This document shows, piece after piece, positions 50,612 to 59,079 of a stretch of 64,000 bases of DNA. The notes below the pieces were generated by a model that did not search any database, was not told where the DNA came from, and saw nothing but the letters and a program-made list of their open reading frames with translations. Source of the DNA: Flavobacterium sp. HBTb2-11-1 (GTDB taxonomy: Bacteria; Bacteroidota; Bacteroidia; Flavobacteriales; Flavobacteriaceae); the NCBI RefSeq assembly GCF_009826975.1, contig NZ_WUMO01000005.1, forward strand, positions 310,001-374,000. Reading direction: 5' to 3'. A program made the position numbers and the translations under genes. Each line of letters begins with the position of its first letter. Within the stretch, counting starts at the first letter, position 1.

Positions 50612-51085
50612 TTATGCTCTTTCTACTAGGCAATTATAACATCCAGGCCTTGCATTATGAATATGGATGTACTCTATTTTTTCGTTTTCAAAAGTTCTGA
50701 TAATGCTTTCTTTGAGAGTGTTTCCTTCTGCTACAGACGCTTCTTTCATCATGCCGTTTTTGTCATAACCACGCAACGAAAGTAATCTATGATTAAGCAT
50801 AAGCGGGATTTCGTTGATTTCGAATGTGGGTGTATTGGCTCTGTTTCGTATAAAAATTGGTCCGCTTGCTTGGTAAGGTGAGGTGGTTTTATGATGGCTG
50901 TAGGGCAAAAGAATTACTTCTTCGCCAATTTGAGCATCTTCTAGACTTACTCTACAAGGAAATCCTGGAAATTTATCGACAGTCATTCTGATTGCGCCGA
51001 TTTTTTCTAGTTCTAGATCTGTTAATTCGAAGTAGCCTGAAAATTCAGTATGATTTAAAGACTTGATTTTAAAATTTGCTTCCAT
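50612..51085 (-). CDS. DUF1203 family protein
   Basis: A 157-residue protein matching DUF1203: PGFPCRVSLEDAQIGEEVIL near 39-58, YSHHKTTSPYQASGPIFIRN near 62-81, and the ending HIHNARPGCYNCLVERA. The conserved Cys, His and C-x-x-C residues suggest a metal or redox site, but no function is known. It is a single gene near a thioesterase and an AHSA1 gene. Confidence 0.85.
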   Translation of the reverse strand: MEANFKIKSLNHTEFSGYFELTDLELEKIGAIRMTVDKFPGFPCRVSLEDAQIGEEVILLPYSHHKTTSPYQASGPIFIRNRANTPTFEINEIPLMLNHRLLSLRGYDKNGMMKEASVAEGNTLKESIIRTFENEKIEYIHIHNARPGCYNCLVERA

Positions 51086-51154
51086 AATTTTTTTTATACA
51101 AAAATCATATTTGTTAGAACGAGAAAAAATCCAAATCTTGCTATGTTTCTGTAT

Positions 51155-51616
51155 TTACGATGTCATTTTCGATAATTCAACTTCAAGTTTGTCAAAGTTT
51201 TCTTCGTTTTTATCAACTACATAGGGTTTCAGTTTTTGGCATTCTTCTTCGGTTTCAAAAAGCATTTTAAAAACTACTTTTGTTTCATTTTCAGATATAG
51301 CTTCAAATGTTGTCAGGATTTGAAAAAGTGGTTTCGAATGACGTTTCCAAGCAATAAGGTTGGGCCTTTCTATTTTGATGAATTCGCATTCGTTGGCATA
51401 ATTTCCAACTTCAGGACCATGCATGATGAAGCTCCATTTGCCGCCTTCGCAAAAATTAAATTCATGAAAAGTGTTTGTAAAGCCTTTTGGTCCCCACCAG
51501 TTTTTTAAATGTTCAGGATCGCTCCATGCCTTGAAAACAAGTTCTTGAGGAAAATTCAGAATTCGTGTTGTGACAATTTCTGAATCTGGTGTTGTGGTAA
51601 GAATATCTGAAGTCAT
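51155..51616 (-). CDS. AHSA1/SRPBCC-fold protein
   Basis: A 153-residue protein of the AHSA1-like (activator of Hsp90 ATPase homologue) family: ILNFPQELVFKAWSDPEHLK near 17-36, WWGPKGFTNTFHEFNFCEGG near 39-58, and MHGPEVGNY. These proteins bind small hydrophobic ligands. It is divergent from dnaK across 327 bases, which may be coincidence or a shared stress context. Confidence 0.87.
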   Translation of the reverse strand: MTSDILTTTPDSEIVTTRILNFPQELVFKAWSDPEHLKNWWGPKGFTNTFHEFNFCEGGKWSFIMHGPEVGNYANECEFIKIERPNLIAWKRHSKPLFQILTTFEAISENETKVVFKMLFETEEECQKLKPYVVDKNEENFDKLEVELSKMTS

Positions 51617-51765
51617 TTTTTTGATCGTTTTTAATTAAACAAAAGTGTGCAGTTATAAAATTACGCTATTTTTAGATACTTTCAAGATTGTCTCAGTTGT
51701 ATTCATTTTACCATACAATAAAGCTCTTATAAAAACAGATGTCTATTCTATAATGACTTCAGAAG

Positions 51766-51858
51766 TGGCATGAAAAAATAGTTTATGCCATGATTGTCAG
51801 GTTTGAAAAATGTCATGTTGTCAGACGATTTTTAAGTCTCGACAGTAAAACTGACAAT
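51766..51858. promoter_or_regulatory. Array of TGTCAG/CTGACA sites upstream of dnaK, possible activator or repressor sites
   Basis: ATTGTCAG (51793-51800) is the exact reverse complement of CTGACAAT (51851-51858). A further TTGTCAG lies at 51818-51824, TGTCA at 51811 and CGACAG at 51840. A TGGCAT / ATGCCA dyad lies at 51766-51771 and 51785-51790. All lie 20-110 bases upstream of the promoter-like sequence of dnaK. The rest of the 327-base gap shows no gene. Confidence 0.55.
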
Positions 51859-51876
51859 TTTATTTGGTTTTTTATA

Positions 51877-51893
51877 TTGGCACAAAGATTGAC
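51877..51893 (+). promoter_or_regulatory. Sigma-54-like promoter of dnaK (with an overlapping -7-like element)
   Basis: TTGGCACAAAGATTGAC fits the sigma-54 layout: GG at 51879-51880, ten bases, then GA at 51891-51892 where the consensus has GC, with CAC and TT in place. TATATTGG at 51873-51880 resembles a weak TAnnTTTG, so a normal promoter is an alternative. RNA would start about 40 bases before the ATG. Confidence 0.5.
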
Positions 51894-51943
51894 TTATGCC
51901 ACCTGAGTTATTAAAATTAAATCAAAAATTAAATATATAAAAA

Positions 51944-53830
51944 ATGGGTAAAATAATCGGAATTGACTTAGGTACGACGAACTCTTGTGTTTCTGTAATG
52001 GAAGGTAACGAAGCAGTTGTTATCCCTAACGCAGAAGGAAAAAGAACTACACCATCTATCATCGCTTTTGTTGAAGGTGGCGAAATTAAAGTAGGTGATC
52101 CTGCAAAAAGACAAGCAGTAACGAATCCTACAAAAACGATTGCTTCTATTAAACGTTTTATGGGACACACTTTTGCAGAAACTGAAGGTGAAGCAAAAAG
52201 AGTTCCTTACAAAGTGGTAAAAGGTGACAACAATACTCCACGTGTGGATATTGACGGTCGTTTATATACTCCACAAGAATTGTCTGCAATGACACTTCAA
52301 AAAATGAAAAAAACTGCTGAAGACTATTTAGGTCAAACAGTTTCTGAGGCAGTTATTACTGTTCCTGCTTACTTTAACGATGCTCAGCGTCAAGCTACAA
52401 AAGAAGCTGGTGAAATCGCTGGTCTTAAAGTTATGCGTATCATCAACGAGCCAACTGCTGCTGCACTTGCTTACGGATTAGATAAAAAAGGAACTGATCA
52501 AAAAATTGCTGTTTACGATTTAGGTGGAGGTACTTTTGATATCTCTGTTCTTGAATTAGGAGACGGTGTATTTGAAGTATTATCTACAAATGGTGATACT
52601 CACTTAGGTGGTGATGACTTTGACCAAGTTATTATTGACTGGTTAGCTGACGAATTCAAATCTGAAGAAGGTATTGACTTACGTTTAGACCCAATGTCAT
52701 TACAACGTTTAAAAGAAGCTGCAGAAAAAGCTAAAATTGAATTATCTTCTTCTGCTGAGACTGAGGTAAACTTACCTTACGTAACAGCTACTGCTTCTGG
52801 ACCAAAACACTTAGTGAAAAAATTAACTAGAGCTAAATTTGAGCAATTATCAGATGCATTAGTAAAACGTTCTATGGAGCCAGTTGCTAAAGCATTAAAA
52901 GATGCAGGTTTATCTACATCTGATATCGACGAAGTAATCCTTGTAGGAGGTTCTACTCGTATGCCAAGAATTGCTGACGAAGTTGAAAAATTCTTCGGTA
53001 AAAAAGCTTCTAAAGGAGTTAACCCTGATGAGGTTGTTGCTATTGGAGCTGCTATTCAAGGTGGAGTTTTATCTGGAGATGTAAAAGATGTATTGTTACT
53101 TGACGTAACTCCTCTTTCTTTAGGTATCGAAACTATGGGTGGTGTATTAACTAAATTAATTGAGGCTAACACAACTATCCCAACTAAAAAATCTCAAGTA
53201 TTCTCTACTGCTGCTGATTCTCAACCATCTGTTGAAATTCACGTATTACAAGGAGAAAGAGCTATGGCAGCTGATAACAAAACTATCGGTCGTTTCCACT
53301 TAGATGGTATTCCGCCAGCACCAAGAGGAGTTCCTCAAATCGAAGTGACTTTCGATATCGATGCTAACGGTATTATCAAAGTTTCTGCAACTGATAAAGG
53401 AACAGGAAAATCTCACGATATCCGTATCGAGGCTTCTTCTGGATTAACAGCTGAAGAAATCGAAAGAATGAAAAAAGATGCTGAAGCTAATGCTGATGCA
53501 GATAGAATTGCAAAAGAAAGAGCTGAGAAATTGAACGAAGCTGACAGTACTATTTTCCAAACTGAATCTCAATTGAAAGAGTTAGGAGATAAATTGACAG
53601 ACGATCAAAAAACAGCTATTGAATACGCTTTAACTGAATTGAGAATGGCTCACCAATCTCAAGATCTTGACGCAATCCAAAAAGGATTAGACAATGTAAA
53701 TGCAGCTTGGAAAACAGCTACAGAAGCAATGTACGCTCAAGGTGGTGACCAAGCAGGTCAACAAGCTGCTCCACAACAAGAGCAATCTGGAGACAATGTT
53801 GAAGACGTTGAATTTGAAGAAGTAAAATAA
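51944..53830 (+). CDS. dnaK: DnaK, Hsp70 chaperone
   Basis: A 628-residue cytoplasmic chaperone that binds unfolded protein with DnaJ and GrpE. The ATPase starts [11 protein letters not shown] at 4-14, with [18 protein letters not shown] near 137-154 and [10 protein letters not shown] near 189-198. The substrate domain follows from about 390, and the C-terminus ends with a Gln/Gly-rich linker and EDVEFEEVK. No dnaJ or grpE is adjacent. The long upstream region with paired sites implies special control. Confidence 0.98.
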   Translation: MGKIIGIDLGTTNSCVSVMEGNEAVVIPNAEGKRTTPSIIAFVEGGEIKVGDPAKRQAVTNPTKTIASIKRFMGHTFAETEGEAKRVPYKVVKGDNNTPRVDIDGRLYTPQELSAMTLQKMKKTAEDYLGQTVSEAVITVPAYFNDAQRQATKEAGEIAGLKVMRIINEPTAAALAYGLDKKGTDQKIAVYDLGGGTFDISVLELGDGVFEVLSTNGDTHLGGDDFDQVIIDWLADEFKSEEGIDLRLDPMSLQRLKEAAEKAKIELSSSAETEVNLPYVTATASGPKHLVKKLTRAKFEQLSDALVKRSMEPVAKALKDAGLSTSDIDEVILVGGSTRMPRIADEVEKFFGKKASKGVNPDEVVAIGAAIQGGVLSGDVKDVLLLDVTPLSLGIETMGGVLTKLIEANTTIPTKKSQVFSTAADSQPSVEIHVLQGERAMAADNKTIGRFHLDGIPPAPRGVPQIEVTFDIDANGIIKVSATDKGTGKSHDIRIEASSGLTAEEIERMKKDAEANADADRIAKERAEKLNEADSTIFQTESQLKELGDKLTDDQKTAIEYALTELRMAHQSQDLDAIQKGLDNVNAAWKTATEAMYAQGGDQAGQQAAPQQEQSGDNVEDVEFEEVK

Positions 53831-53870
53831 TTCTTTAGTATTAAGTAATTACTACAAAGCATTAAGATAG

Positions 53871-53904
53871 AAAACCGAGTCAGAAATGACTCGGTTTTTT
53901 TTTG
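53871..53904 (+). terminator. Intrinsic terminator of dnaK
   Basis: AAAACCGAGTCA pairs with TGACTCGGTTTT around a GAAA tetraloop, followed by a T run. Confidence 0.95.
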
Positions 53905-53913
53905 CCAATTAGC

Positions 53914-53938
53914 GTAGAGAAGCACTGCAGTGCGTTTA
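53914..53938. repeat. GCACTGCAGTGC palindromic repeat, copy 4
   Basis: Nearly identical to 28058-28082 (one difference in 25 bases). It lies just past the dnaK terminator. Confidence 0.8.
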
Positions 53939-54020
53939 ACTTTAGGTTTTTTACAAACTGATAATTGTCATTTCCTGTTCAAATTCTTTTTCGTAATATT
54001 ACTATTGTAAATTTTCATGA

Positions 54021-55094
54021 ATGAGAAAGATTAAATACAAGAAAGGGCGTAAGTTGCAACACATTACTTTAGAGTATACTGGCATACATAAAGAGCATGA
54101 AACAGAGATGCAACTTTTTGTATATAATGATGCTGATGTTGTCGAATATGATAAGTTTACGGTCTTGGCTTTAAATTCTTGCTTTGATTATACTAAAAAC
54201 AATTGGCTCAATATACATGGGCTTAATGATATCAATCTTATTAAAACGATTGGCGCACATTTCAAATTAGATGATTTTCTGCTTGCCGATATTTTAAACA
54301 CTACCAAAAGAACTAAACTAGAAGACCAGCAAGATGTTTTGTTCTTTAATATAAAATCACTTCTTCCTTCTGAATATTCAGATAATATCAGTGTTGAACA
54401 ATTAAGCTTTATTTTAAAGGATGGAATTTTAATTTCCTTTCAAGAAAAGCGAAGCGACTTTTTTACGCATATCCGTGAACGTTTGCGTACCCATGCGGGA
54501 ATCGTTAGGACCAAAAAGGTAGATTATCTCTTGTATTTGCTTTTAGACGCTGTTATGGAAAATTTCTACATTACATTGGAAGATGAAGAAGATAAAATCG
54601 AAGATTTAATCAATTTGACTAAAAAAGATGCAAAACCAGTTGTTTTAGAGAAAATTGAAAATCATCGCGATAACTTAAATTTCTTAAAACGATCTATAGT
54701 GCCGCTTCGAGATTCGCTTTATTATTTGAAAACGAAGAAAGATGATGACGATGATAACGGCTTAATCCAAAAAGAAACATTTAATTTCTTTATCAGACTG
54801 CATCAAAAAAGTTTGGAGCTTTTAGATCAGATAGAATCAGATATGAGTGCTTTAGAAAGCGCTTCTAATTTTTATTTTTCGGAACAAAGCCGAAAAATGA
54901 ACGAAATCATGAAAACGCTGACCATCATATCAGCCATATTTATTCCGCTTACTTTTATAGTTGGAGTATACGGAATGAACTTTGAAAACATGCCAGAGCT
55001 CAAAACGCAAAATGGCTATTTTATAGTCATGGGTGTAATGTTCTTGTTGGTAATTGCCCTGATCATCTATTTCAAAAAACGACGCTGGTTTTAG
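54021..55094 (+). CDS. corA: CorA-type magnesium/cobalt channel
   Basis: A 357-residue CorA channel. A large cytoplasmic alpha/beta and helical domain (about 1-295) precedes two C-terminal membrane segments (about 296-316 and 330-349). The selectivity motif YGMNF lies in the loop between them. The GMN motif and short positively charged tail (KKRRWF) are standard. It moves Mg2+ across the inner membrane. The ATG at 54021 overlaps another ATG out of frame at 54017. It is 64 bases from pta. Confidence 0.95.
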   Translation: MRKIKYKKGRKLQHITLEYTGIHKEHETEMQLFVYNDADVVEYDKFTVLALNSCFDYTKNNWLNIHGLNDINLIKTIGAHFKLDDFLLADILNTTKRTKLEDQQDVLFFNIKSLLPSEYSDNISVEQLSFILKDGILISFQEKRSDFFTHIRERLRTHAGIVRTKKVDYLLYLLLDAVMENFYITLEDEEDKIEDLINLTKKDAKPVVLEKIENHRDNLNFLKRSIVPLRDSLYYLKTKKDDDDDNGLIQKETFNFFIRLHQKSLELLDQIESDMSALESASNFYFSEQSRKMNEIMKTLTIISAIFIPLTFIVGVYGMNFENMPELKTQNGYFIVMGVMFLLVIALIIYFKKRRWF

Positions 55095-55102
55095 TGTTCT
55101 TT

Positions 55103-55133
55103 TATATTTGAAAAATTTGATTTTGTAAATTTG
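55103..55133 (+). promoter_or_regulatory. Tandem -7-like elements before pta
   Basis: TATATTTG (55103-55110) and TAAATTTG (55126-55133) are both exact TAnnTTTG matches, ending 48 and 25 bases before the pta start. The TTTG of the first may serve as a -33 for the second at a short 15-base spacing. Confidence 0.45.
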
Positions 55134-55158
55134 GTATTTAGAATAAAAATAAATAATT

Positions 55159-57252
55159 ATGAGTAAAGCAATATATATAGCCACTAGTGATCACAACAGT
55201 GGTAAATCAATTATTACGCTCGGCTTAATGAGTATCTTGATTGGGAAAACGGCCAAAGTAGGATATTTTAGACCTATAATTGAAGATTTTGTTGATGGTG
55301 AGGTAGATAATCATATCGAGACCGTTTTGTCCTATTTTAACCTTGATATTAAGTTTGAAGATGCGTATGCCATTACCAAAAGCAGATTAATTAAAAAGAA
55401 GAATAAAGGGAAAATAGGCGAGGTTCTAGATTTAATTATTGAAAAGTATAAAAAACTAGAAGAGCGTTTTGATTTTGTTTTGGTTGAAGGAACCAGCTTT
55501 ACAGGTGAAGGAACTTCTATCGAATTAGATTTGAATGTTTTAATTGCTAAAAACCTAGGAATTCCAACCATAATTGTAGGTTCTGGAGTTGGAAAAACTT
55601 TAGAAGAGCTTTTGGATAGTTTGTATTTGGTTTATGATTCTTTCAAAATAAAAGAAGTTGAGGTTTTATCTGTTTTTGCTAATAAAGTGCAACCAGAAAA
55701 TATCGAATTGGTTACAACAAGCTTACAGAAAAGTTTACCTTCAAATGTATTGATTAATACCATTCCGCTTGTTTCGAGTCTGAATAATCCAACAATGCAG
55801 GAAATTGTAAACGAATTGAATGCAAAGGTTTTATTTGGAGAAAATTATTTGAATAACGAAATTGGACATTACAGCGTTGGAGCCATGCAATTGCATAATT
55901 ATTTAGTGCATTTGCATGACAATGCTTTGGTAATTACGCCTGGAGATCGTTCAGATATTATTTTAGGAGCTTTACAAGCAAATGAATCGGCCAATTATCC
56001 AACCATTTCAGGGATTATCTTGACAGGAAATATTGTTCCTGAAGAAAGTATTTTAAAGCTTATTGAAGGACTTTCAGCTATTGTTCCGATTATTGCAGTT
56101 GATGGCGGAACATATCATATCACCAATAAAATAGGCTCTATTAAATCGCAGATTTACGCCAACAATACACACAAGATTGAAACTTCAATTAATACTTTTG
56201 AAAAATACGTTGAAATTGAAGCTTTATCGCAAAGAGTAATTACTTTCCAACCAGAAGGTATGACGCCAAAAATGTTTCAATACAATATGGTTAAAAGAGC
56301 GAAACAGCACAGAAAACATATTGTCCTGCCAGAAGGAAACGATGACCGAATTATTACAGCCGCTTCAAGATTGTTAGATATGGATGTGGTTGATATTTCG
56401 ATTATTGGAGATAAAAAACAAATTGAAAGTAAAGTTTTAGAATTAGGAATCACACTTGATTTTTCTAAAGTAAATATCATCAATCCGATAGAATCTGAGT
56501 TTTATGAAGATTATGCTAATACGTATTATGAGCTTAGAAAAGCTAAAAATGTAAGTATTACAATGGCGAGAGATTTGATGGAAGATGTTTCGTATTTTGG
56601 AACCATGATGGTCTACAAAGGCCATGCGGACGGAATGGTTTCTGGAGCAGCACACACAACACAACATACTATTTTACCGGCACTGCAATTCATTAAAACA
56701 AAACCAAATTCATCTGTGGTTTCTTCAGTGTTCTTTATGTGTCTAGAAGATCGCGTTTCTGTTTTTGGAGATTGTGCTATTAATCCAAACCCGACGGCAG
56801 AACAATTGGCAGAAATTGCTATTTCTTCTGCAGAATCAAGTTTAGCTTTTGGTATTGAACCAAAAATTGCCATGCTTTCTTACTCTTCTGGGTCATCAGG
56901 AAAAGGAGATGAGGTTGATAAAGTAAGAACTGCAACAGCAATTGTAAAAGAAAAAAGGCCAGACTTAAAAATAGAAGGTCCAATTCAGTACGATGCGGCA
57001 GTTGATTTAAGCGTTGGAAAAAGCAAAATGCCAGATTCAGAAGTGGCAGGACAGGCCAGCGTATTGATTTTCCCTGATTTAAATACAGGAAATAATACCT
57101 ACAAAGCCGTTCAGAGAGAAACTGGAGCTTTGGCAATTGGTCCAATGCTGCAAGGATTAAACAAACCTGTAAACGACTTAAGCCGTGGTTGCACCGTAGA
57201 CGATATCATCAATACAGTGGTAATTACAGCCATTCAAGCACAAGGAATGTAA
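55159..57252 (+). CDS. pta: Phosphate acetyltransferase, long form
   Basis: A 697-residue enzyme that interconverts acetyl-CoA and acetyl phosphate. It is the long, regulated type: an N-terminal BioD-like P-loop domain (SDHNSGKSIITLGL near 10-23), a middle DRTGG-like domain (about 215-330), and the C-terminal catalytic PTA domain (about 370-697) with ASRLLDMDVVDISIIGDKKQ and GPMLQGLNKPVNDLSRG near the end. It precedes ackA by 98 bases. Confidence 0.97.
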   Translation: MSKAIYIATSDHNSGKSIITLGLMSILIGKTAKVGYFRPIIEDFVDGEVDNHIETVLSYFNLDIKFEDAYAITKSRLIKKKNKGKIGEVLDLIIEKYKKLEERFDFVLVEGTSFTGEGTSIELDLNVLIAKNLGIPTIIVGSGVGKTLEELLDSLYLVYDSFKIKEVEVLSVFANKVQPENIELVTTSLQKSLPSNVLINTIPLVSSLNNPTMQEIVNELNAKVLFGENYLNNEIGHYSVGAMQLHNYLVHLHDNALVITPGDRSDIILGALQANESANYPTISGIILTGNIVPEESILKLIEGLSAIVPIIAVDGGTYHITNKIGSIKSQIYANNTHKIETSINTFEKYVEIEALSQRVITFQPEGMTPKMFQYNMVKRAKQHRKHIVLPEGNDDRIITAASRLLDMDVVDISIIGDKKQIESKVLELGITLDFSKVNIINPIESEFYEDYANTYYELRKAKNVSITMARDLMEDVSYFGTMMVYKGHADGMVSGAAHTTQHTILPALQFIKTKPNSSVVSSVFFMCLEDRVSVFGDCAINPNPTAEQLAEIAISSAESSLAFGIEPKIAMLSYSSGSSGKGDEVDKVRTATAIVKEKRPDLKIEGPIQYDAAVDLSVGKSKMPDSEVAGQASVLIFPDLNTGNNTYKAVQRETGALAIGPMLQGLNKPVNDLSRGCTVDDIINTVVITAIQAQGM

Positions 57253-57306
57253 ATTCAATTAAAAATTGAGAATTAAAAATTAAAAATTTCTGTTTTTGGG
57301 AAAAAA

Positions 57307-57339
57307 CTCAGAATCTTAGAAACTTAGCATCTTAGCACC
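57307..57339 (+). repeat. CTTAG periodic repeat between pta and ackA
   Basis: CTCAGAATCTTAGAAACTTAGCATCTTAG places a CTTAG/CTCAG unit every 8-9 bases, ending 12 bases before the ackA start. It closely resembles the repeat in front of the aminotransferase start at 16360-16395. Confidence 0.7.
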
Positions 57340-57350
57340 TTTAATAAAAA

Positions 57351-58535
57351 ATGAAAATACTAATTATAAATTCAGGAAGCTCTTCAATTAAATATCAATT
57401 AATGGTAATGCCAGAAAACGAAGTAATCTGTTCTGGAATGATTGACCGAATTGGTTTAGAAACTTCAAATATTACTTTAAAAACCGCAACAGCTTCACGT
57501 GAAGAAACACTTCCCATTCCGAATCATAAAGTAGGTTTGCAGAAAGTGGCCAATATGCTTTTAGATCCTGAAAAAGGAGTAATTAAATCAACTTCTGAGA
57601 TTGCTGCTGTTGGACACCGTGTGGTGCATGGAGGAAGCGATTTTAGCGCCACAGTAAAAATTGATGAAAAAGTAAAAGATAAAATCAAACAACTTTTTGA
57701 ACTAGCGCCTTTGCATAATCCTGCAAATTTAGAAGGAATTAATGTTGCAGAAGAAATCTTCAGCTCTGCAGAACAAATTGCGGTTTTTGATACTGCTTTT
57801 CATCAGACGATGCCAGAAGTAGCGTATAAGTATGCCATTCCGAATTATCTTTTGACCGAAAATAAAGTGCGTGTTTATGGTTTTCATGGAACAAGCCATA
57901 AATATGTTTCTGAAAAGGCTATTAATTACTTAAAAGACAATTCGAAAATAATTACCATTCACTTAGGAAATGGCTGCAGTATGGCCGCTGTTAAAGACGG
58001 AAAATGTATTGATACTTCAATGGGATTTTCACCTTCAAATGGTTTGATCATGGGAACACGTGCAGGAGATATTGACCAGTCTGTTATTTTTTATATGATT
58101 AAAAACCTTGGTTATACTCCAGATGAAGTAAATGCAGTTTTACTGAAACAAAGCGGTATGCTTGGCCTTACTGGCTACAGTGATTTGCGTGATATTGAAG
58201 CAGAAGCTGAAAAAGGCAATAAAGATTGTCTGTTAGCATTGCAAATGAATGCTTATAGAATTAGAAAAACAATTGGAGCTTATGCGGCCACTTTAAACGG
58301 ATTAAATGCAATTGTTTTCACAGCAGGAATTGGTGAAAATTCCTCTTATATGCGTAATTTGATTTGTACAGACATGGATTATTTTGGAATTGAAATTGAC
58401 GTAGAAAAAAATAAAATTCGTTCTAAAGAAGTAAGAGAAATTAATTCGGAAAATTCTATTGTAAAAGTTCTGGTAGTTCCGACGGACGAAGAATATGAAA
58501 TTGCAAATCAGGTTTTTCAGTTATTAAATAACTAA
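57351..58535 (+). CDS. ackA: Acetate kinase
   Basis: A 394-residue enzyme making ATP and acetate from acetyl phosphate and ADP. Signatures are the start ILIINSGSSSIKYQL near 3-17, GHRVVHGG near 86-93, and VRVYGFHGTSHKYVS near 172-186. The length is normal. With pta it forms the acetate pathway. Between the two genes lie AAAATTAAAAATT repeats and the CTTAG repeat, without a terminator. Confidence 0.97.
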   Translation: MKILIINSGSSSIKYQLMVMPENEVICSGMIDRIGLETSNITLKTATASREETLPIPNHKVGLQKVANMLLDPEKGVIKSTSEIAAVGHRVVHGGSDFSATVKIDEKVKDKIKQLFELAPLHNPANLEGINVAEEIFSSAEQIAVFDTAFHQTMPEVAYKYAIPNYLLTENKVRVYGFHGTSHKYVSEKAINYLKDNSKIITIHLGNGCSMAAVKDGKCIDTSMGFSPSNGLIMGTRAGDIDQSVIFYMIKNLGYTPDEVNAVLLKQSGMLGLTGYSDLRDIEAEAEKGNKDCLLALQMNAYRIRKTIGAYAATLNGLNAIVFTAGIGENSSYMRNLICTDMDYFGIEIDVEKNKIRSKEVREINSENSIVKVLVVPTDEEYEIANQVFQLLNN

Positions 58536-58553
58536 TTTGCTAAATTATTTAAA

Positions 58554-58976
58554 ATGAGTATTATTTCACTATTGCTGTTTTTAATTTTTGCCACCATTTC
58601 AGGAATTCATTTTTATTGGGGTTTTGGCGGAAAATGGGGAAGCAAGGAGGCTGTTCCTACAAAAGATGATGAAACACCGCTTTTTACACCAGGACCAATT
58701 TCGTGTTTTGTTGTGGCTGTTGCAACGTTGCTTTTTGGAGTTCTATATTTGATAAAATTTGGATTTATACAGTTAAGTTTACCAGGATGGATCTATAAAT
58801 ACGGATTTTGGCTCATAATTTCGATATTTACCTTGAGAGCTATTGGAGAATTTAACTATGTGGGTTTCTTTAAAAAACACAAAAGTTCGCAATTTGGTGT
58901 AAATGACACAAAATATTATTCACCATTATGTTTGCTAATTGGTATATTGACTTTAGTTTTAGAATTAAATAATTAA
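58554..58976 (+). CDS. DUF3995 membrane protein
   Basis: A 140-residue protein with four hydrophobic segments (about 1-20, 48-68, 80-98 and 120-137), matching DUF3995: HFYWGFGGKWG near 19-29 and LRAIGEFNYVGFFKK near 98-112. Its role is unknown. It starts 18 bases after ackA and precedes a terminator, so it is probably the third gene of the pta-ackA transcript. Confidence 0.85.
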   Translation: MSIISLLLFLIFATISGIHFYWGFGGKWGSKEAVPTKDDETPLFTPGPISCFVVAVATLLFGVLYLIKFGFIQLSLPGWIYKYGFWLIISIFTLRAIGEFNYVGFFKKHKSSQFGVNDTKYYSPLCLLIGILTLVLELNN

Positions 58977-59002
58977 GTTTTTAGAATTAAAATTTATAAG
59001 AT

Positions 59003-59027
59003 AGCTCCCTTTTAGGGAGCTTTTTTA
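59003..59027 (+). terminator. Terminator closing the pta-ackA-DUF3995 unit
   Basis: AGCTCCCT pairs with AGGGAGCT around TTT, followed by a T run. Confidence 0.85.
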
Positions 59028-59053
59028 TGGCTTTATAATTAAATATTTGTGAG

Positions 59054-59061
59054 TATCTTTG
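59054..59061 (+). promoter_or_regulatory. -7 element of the propeller regulator
   Basis: TATCTTTG is an exact TAnnTTTG match. It overlaps a TTG that could be read as the start codon at 59059; if the promoter is real, RNA begins after that TTG, which supports the TTG at 59080 as the true start. No -33 of good quality is seen. Confidence 0.5.
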
Positions 59062-59079
59062 GATTTAAAAAATAATATC

